Below are positions 60,077 through 64,000 of a stretch of 64,000 nt of DNA, piece by piece. Position numbers and translations under genes: made by a program. Each line of letters starts with the position of its first letter. The first letter of the stretch is position 1. Where the stretch lies: positions 596,001 to 660,000 of the forward strand of contig JABMCL010001675.1 in NCBI GenBank assembly GCA_018857735.1, given 5' to 3'. The DNA is from Alviniconcha marisindica. Its lineage: Eukaryota > Mollusca > Gastropoda > Provannidae. Below the pieces are notes generated by a model. The model was not told where the DNA came from and did no database searches. It saw nothing but the letters and a program-made list of their open reading frames with translations.

Positions 60077-60531
60077 GAGGGGGCAGGGGGCAAATGAGAG
60101 AGAGATTTAGATTGAGAACTTAATACTTTATTGGACAAAGATGAAGATTGGCAAATGCTCTTCTTGCAACCTGCCCTTGCTAAACTACACTGTGAGTACA
60201 CACCAACATGTGGCTATGGCAAAAAAGACCACACAGTTAATAATGATTAAGATGATGATAAACAGAAAGAGCAGAGCTTGAAAGAGAGAGGGAGATCTGT
60301 ATTGTATTAAATAAGTCTCATGTATTATACATATATGTGATTGGTTCATTACTCTGTTTCTTTTTCAGCTTGAAAACCAATATACCTGATGTGTCCACTC
60401 AACACACTTTATCCCAGTGGTTCTGTCAGCTGCACAACAAGGTGAACAAGAAGCTGGGAAAACCAGAGTTTGATTGTTCCAAGGTGGATGAAAGATGGAG
60501 GGATGGCTGGAAGGATGGCAGTTGTGATTAA
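58463..60531 (+). CDS. GFER: FAD-linked sulfhydryl oxidase ALR/Erv1 (3 exons)
   Basis: Re-oxidises Mia40/CHCHD4 in the mitochondrial intermembrane space and passes electrons to cytochrome c or oxygen. Exons 58463..58588, 59731..59936 and 60369..60531 give 164 residues. The N-terminal shuttle motif is CRAC (24-27) followed by DFKTWM. The FAD domain has [15 protein letters not shown], the active-site CDHC (101-104) in [35 protein letters not shown], and the family ending [11 protein letters not shown]. Cys130 and Cys147 fit the structural disulfide. The N-terminus is about 40 residues shorter than human long-form ALR. The start used is the first ATG in frame with CRAC that I can see. It is divergent from the small membrane-protein gene. 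Confidence 0.97.
58809..58945. repeat. Duplicated (AC)n tracts in GFER intron 1
   Basis: Two AC tracts separated by GTGGACGCAGTCGCTTCACA. The sequence before the first tract (GTGGACGCAGTCTCTTCACC) is nearly the same, so the 20-bp plus AC unit is duplicated. Confidence 0.93.
59005..59340 (+). mobile_element. LINE reverse-transcriptase fragment with frameshifts
   Basis: In shifting frames the plus strand encodes [29 protein letters not shown] and a [11 protein letters not shown] stretch, matching the (R)TLGFLRRNL...[17 protein letters not shown] block of non-LTR reverse transcriptases. Stops and shifts mark it as dead. It lies in GFER intron 1. Confidence 0.78.
59571..59657. repeat. Two (AC)n tracts upstream of GFER exon 2
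   Basis: AC tracts split by TATGCACTTTTGCATTC, ending about 74 bp before the exon 2 acceptor. Confidence 0.95.
59731..59936 (+). CDS. GFER: GFER exon 2: FAD domain and CDHC active site
   Basis: 206 nt, acceptor TTCCACACAG, donor GAAGA|GTATGA, phase 0 to 2. Encodes [20 protein letters not shown] and [20 protein letters not shown]. It sits between (AC)n tracts about 75 nt upstream and a (GT)n tract about 70 nt downstream. Confidence 0.97.
60006..60071. repeat. (GT)n tract downstream of GFER exon 2
   Basis: About 33 perfect GT units starting about 70 bp after the exon 2 donor. Confidence 0.95.
60369..60531 (+). CDS. GFER: GFER exon 3: C-terminus
   Basis: 163 nt, acceptor CTTTTTCAG, ending TAA at 60529-60531. 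Encodes [20 protein letters not shown] and the conserved ending [14 protein letters not shown]. An AATAAAG near 60713 is a likely poly(A) signal; a roughly 50-bp segment just before it is duplicated in tandem. Confidence 0.97.
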
Positions 60532-61290
60532 AGAAAACAGTATGTTATCTGATGTTCACTTTGATCCACCAAGCACTTGTTTGTAAGATGAATAATCCTT
60601 TCTGTGATTGATCCCTGATTCACAAATTGCATGGAATCTGATAGGGCATAATAATTAATACTTTTCACTATAATAAGGTTGATGGGCATAATAATTAATA
60701 CATTTCACTATAATAAAGTTGATGACTGTTGGATCATTTGTGATTTCATATAAAATGAAACTAAATGAGGCTTAGAGTTAGAGTACATATATATATATTT
60801 ATGAATCAGCAAGCAAAAGGAAATTATACAGTTTCAGCAGTTACTGAGTTAGCACTTGACTATCATCACACACATAAGAAAGGACACAATAATGGAGACT
60901 GCCTTTAAAAAACAAATTGTGAGAGTGAGTGGCCTAAGTCTTTCATTGAAATTGTGAATGTGAGTGGTAAGTCTTTTGTTGGTGGTTTTACTGCTTTGCT
61001 TATCCAGAACTGAGTCCAGAGACAGTTCATAGCATGGATGATAATTAATATGTATTCCAATAATGTATATGTCTTGCTTGGTTTACCCAGAACTGAGACC
61101 AAATACTGTTCACAACATGAACAGTATGTATACTAATAATATGTACTATGTCTAGCATTAAAAAAGATCTCACGTTCAAAGAGGAATAGGCATTAGAACT
61201 CTCTTTGTACCATCTTTGAATTGGTGACTGTTATTTTACATGTTTTTTTCTTCACTTGGTTTGATCATGTGTGTGAACTTTGCACCATGT

Positions 61291-61351
<61 letters not shown>
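61291..61351. repeat. (GT)n microsatellite
   Basis: About 30 GT units in the GFER downstream flank. Confidence 0.95.
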
Positions 61352-61354
<3 letters not shown>

Positions 61355-61425
61355 ATGTAAAATGTGACTGTGCCAAGTGTGTAGCCTTACATCATGTATG
61401 TGCACTCTGTCATGTGTGAATTCTG

Positions 61426-61446
<21 letters not shown>

Positions 61447-61484
<38 letters not shown>

Positions 61485-61890
61485 TTAGCTTGAAAACTTT
61501 ATTTTGCAAGGACTGTCATTTAGGTACAGTCAGTACCTGTGTGACAGCTAGTCCTTGCTAAGCTAGTGATGAGTAACAAAATTACAAGGCATCATGTATA
61601 TATATATATATATGAATTAAGGAGCAAAAATGTATACATGAAAATTTGTACATGAACATGGGGCATCAAAACTTGGGTGTTCACAGCAGCAGATGCAGGC
61701 ATACAGCGCATACATGACTGTTACAAATACATGTGTAAGCATACAACCGGCAGATAAGCCAGTAGAACATCTGATAAATTCATATAAGCTACCATTTGTA
61801 TTACTAATATTGGATAAGAAAACAGAAGCAATCAGTGCTTATCTTAAAAGCAACAATAAAGGAGATATAAAAAAAAAAAAGGTTGCTCGC
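61447..61890 (-). mobile_element. Dispersed element with (GA)n border, family E, copy 2
   Basis: GA tract, then GAAAACTTTATTTTGCAAGG, GCTAGTCCTTGCTAAGCTAG and CATACAACCGGCAGATAAGC, ending in an A run. It is colinear with the 50666 copy but has an extra stretch in the middle. A weaker related start occurs at about 60090-60190 in GFER intron 2. Confidence 0.6.
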
Positions 61891-62640
61891 ACAAGCAATC
61901 AGAAAGTCCAGATGAGAGAGAGAGCTGTAATTTTTTTGGTCATATGTGCTAACTGTAACTGTGTAAATTGGGGGTGGGGCATGGGGGTAGACCATGTGAT
62001 CTGTATATGAACACAGATTATGTTTGTGTGCAGTGTTTTCTTATTTAGCATTTTAGTTTTTGTTTTTAATTGTACTATTAGACTATCAGAATATTTTAAC
62101 AAACAAGATCCTCATGTGTTCTTGGAATTGTTGGAATGGATTCACAGTTTAAAACTTGGCTCAAAACCTTTTTACTTCTGCCTACTCTGAGCTTTTGTAA
62201 CCTTCTGACAGACATTAGATGCTGCACTTTACCTTTTCTTTTTTCTTATAATTTATATGTAGGTGACAGGCACTTTCACTGGTCATGGGTGGTGGGGTGG
62301 GGGTGGGGGGGGGCAGAAATAGTGAGTGCTGTGCTAGGTGAGGGCTAGACTCTGTGTGTGTTTTTGAGAGAGGGAGAGAATGAGCCACATAATTCATGCA
62401 AGTTAGTTTGTATATTTTTTGTTACGTTTTTTTCTCCATTATTTAGGTTTTGGGCATTGTTGGTTGTTTTCAGTCATACATGTACATGCACTTGAGCAAG
62501 CATGTTATCCTTACTTCGGCATGTCATTTGCGCAAAAAAGTGTGTGGAATTGCTGTTAGTCCTCAAAATTAAATTCATGACTGATATTGCTGGCCGCTTT
62601 GCCCCCTGGGCGCGCAGTCTCGGGGTTCGCAGGGGTGCTG

Positions 62641-62815
62641 TAGGTAGGTAGTGTTGCTTAATGTCCTCAGATGTCAGTTGACATATTAGGGACAAGCTGA
62701 GACCAATGCCGAAGCATGGTTCAATATAGCTTTACGTCCACGGAAACCAGAAGGCTCGTTAGGACGGACAGCCCAGGACGGCCACCTCGACTCTCACACA
62801 GCTCCTGAACTATGA
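62641..62815 (-). mobile_element. Short interspersed element, family C, copy 2
   Basis: Matches 22821-23001 apart from the TAGG copy number and a few substitutions. Flanked by the 11-bp direct repeat CAGGGGTGCTG (62630-62640 and 62816-62826). The match and clean duplication point to recent movement. Confidence 0.86.
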
Positions 62816-62886
62816 CAGGGGTGCTGTCCCTTCGGTGATGGCTTAGTAGCCTGCTGTCATCTACCTGGTCCAGAGACTCCACACCC

Positions 62887-63211
62887 GGTGAGCCGGTTTG
62901 ACCTAGCGGTAAGGCGTTAGCCTGGCTGGTAAGCAGAGGGACCACGGTTCGAATCTGCTTCGGCTCTCTTTTCTAGTCTGTAGACACGGTCTTGTGACTT
63001 TGACCGTCACAATTATGAAACATTAAAATGGCTCTCATCGCCGCCCACCTCAGTTAATGCAGACGTCATTCTGGTGGTGAGCGTAGCGATAGGCATATAA
63101 TCTCTCCCCCCCCCCCCCCCAACCACCATACCCCCTCCCACCCTTCTCCTCGTCCCTAATAAGCCTTATGGTTTCTGTGGACCTTAAGCACCATGTTTAC
63201 TTACTTACTCC
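62887..63211 (+). mobile_element. tRNA-derived SINE, family A, second full copy
   Basis: Same element as at 6791-7114: head GTGAGCCGGTTTGACCTAGC, B box GGTTCGAATC, a poly-C stretch, then a tail ending CATGTTTACTTACTTAC. The flanks carry the direct repeat ACTCCACAC (62876-62884 and 63212-63220). Confidence 0.88.
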
Positions 63212-63725
63212 ACTCCACACTCCGAGCATCACTTTCCGGCACCTTCCTCCAAGGAAGGATGTCGTAAACCAGTGCTTGTAGTTTCAAGAGCCGCCACACT
63301 ACACTCTTCCTTGCTGTACTGTCTCTGGTTGTACAGACTGCTTGTCTGCCAAGCGTAAGCGGCGATGATTCGGCATAGTTTCAGTTGACGGACCGGCAGT
63401 AGCGGATTCGGTAGTCAACCGCGAAAGTAAATGCTACTGGTGCACTTGTTGAGACGCAGACGATGGCGTCAATGGGAATTAGTTTAGCTTGCGTGGTATT
63501 TAGAATATTATTATTTTCAGTGGGTCAAAACTGATAATAAATATGTTTACTCGACAACTGAAAAAGACAGCTCCAGGGGATTACGTCCCCTGATGCCATT
63601 CTCGAGGACATTCCACACGCCGCCGTAACCTCACTTTCCACCTCTCTGTTCACAGCTTCTGCACATTTTTTCTTTTTCTTTTCTGAGTGATCCGACCAAC
63701 TGTTCAGTTCAGTTCAAGATGGTAT

Positions 63726-63890
63726 CTATGCGTTCGGAAAATCCCATATGCGTTCCACCCTGTCTCTCAGAAGTTTCCCCACCGTTGCCTTTGAAACGGT
63801 TCCAATGTTCGTCTGATTGACGATGGCCTTCTCTCGTCCTTTGCCGGAAGGAATATCGTCTAGCGCTTCCTCTTTCCACGCCTCTCTCCT
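63726..63890 (-). other. Unassigned 54-codon open segment, possible terminal exon
   Basis: After an acceptor-like TTGCCTAG at 63891 the minus strand is open to TAG at 63728-63726 and reads WKEEALDDIPSGKG, AIVNQTNIGTVSKATVGKLL and RDRVERIWDFPNA. It has no start codon and no family I recognise. It may be the last exon of a gene beyond the window, or chance. Confidence 0.25.
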
Positions 63891-64000
63891 CTAGGCAATC
63901 GATGGGGTGATGTCGTTGTGCATTTTGGGATCTCGATCGACGTCACAATCCCCGTTGCGCTGGCGAGATCTATTGGGGTATTGTAATTCAATAAAAAATA

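Larger units (their letters stand above)
60532..64000. other. GFER downstream flank and CpG-richer right end
   Basis: Contains GT and GA tracts, family E, C and A elements and a GT/G-rich patch at 62280-62315. From about 63230 the base composition shifts to more CpG (CGATCGACGTCACAA at 63915-63929 includes a CRE-like core), suggesting a promoter or first exon of a further gene; none could be identified with confidence. Confidence 0.4.

Overview
The window is animal nuclear DNA: split genes with GT-AG introns, very dense dinucleotide microsatellites, and many short tRNA-derived retroposons. The proteins are clearly metazoan. The repeat style (tetranucleotide-tailed SINEs, dispersed repeats with microsatellite cores, abundant AC/GT and AT tracts) suggests a mollusc, perhaps a gastropod; that placement is inference. 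Five protein-coding genes were rebuilt exon by exon from splice sites and reading phase.

Layout. (1) 1036-27947, minus: an 11-exon ubiquitin-specific protease of the USP31/USP43 group, 1505 codons, with large repeat-filled introns. (2) 30860-33946, plus: MGMT, the DNA-repair O6-methylguanine methyltransferase, lying head-to-head with the USP gene. (3) 39934-48936, minus: a 10-exon PP1-type serine/threonine phosphatase catalytic subunit of 312 residues, convergent with MGMT. (4) 53441-58390, minus: a four-exon gene for a 75-residue single-pass membrane protein that I cannot name. (5) 58463-60531, plus: GFER/ALR (Erv1-type sulfhydryl oxidase). Its start codon is only 72 bp from that of gene 4, so the two probably share a bidirectional promoter. 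The rest is introns, UTRs, spacers and mobile-element debris.

The most unusual structure is intron 7 of the PP1 gene. It consists almost wholly of tandem 42-45 bp copies of the exon 7/intron 7 junction, each repeating the codons around the metal-binding histidine plus a 5' splice-site-like CAG|GT. About 44 or more copies fill 2.2 kb. Other notable signals are two partial relics of USP exon 8 just upstream of the real exon; GFER exon 2 framed by complementary (AC)n and (GT)n tracts; a perfect inverted repeat containing AGGTCA half-sites in the GFER promoter; an eight-copy tandem array of a 72-bp tRNA-like unit; and two SINE-like families, each with two copies bounded by perfect target-site duplications.

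The genes do not form a pathway. USP and PP1 are regulatory enzymes, MGMT is a repair protein, and GFER acts in the mitochondrial intermembrane space. The shared promoter hints that the small membrane protein may also be mitochondrial. Splice sites were called by eye from consensus, phase and homology; transcript ends and non-coding first exons are unresolved.
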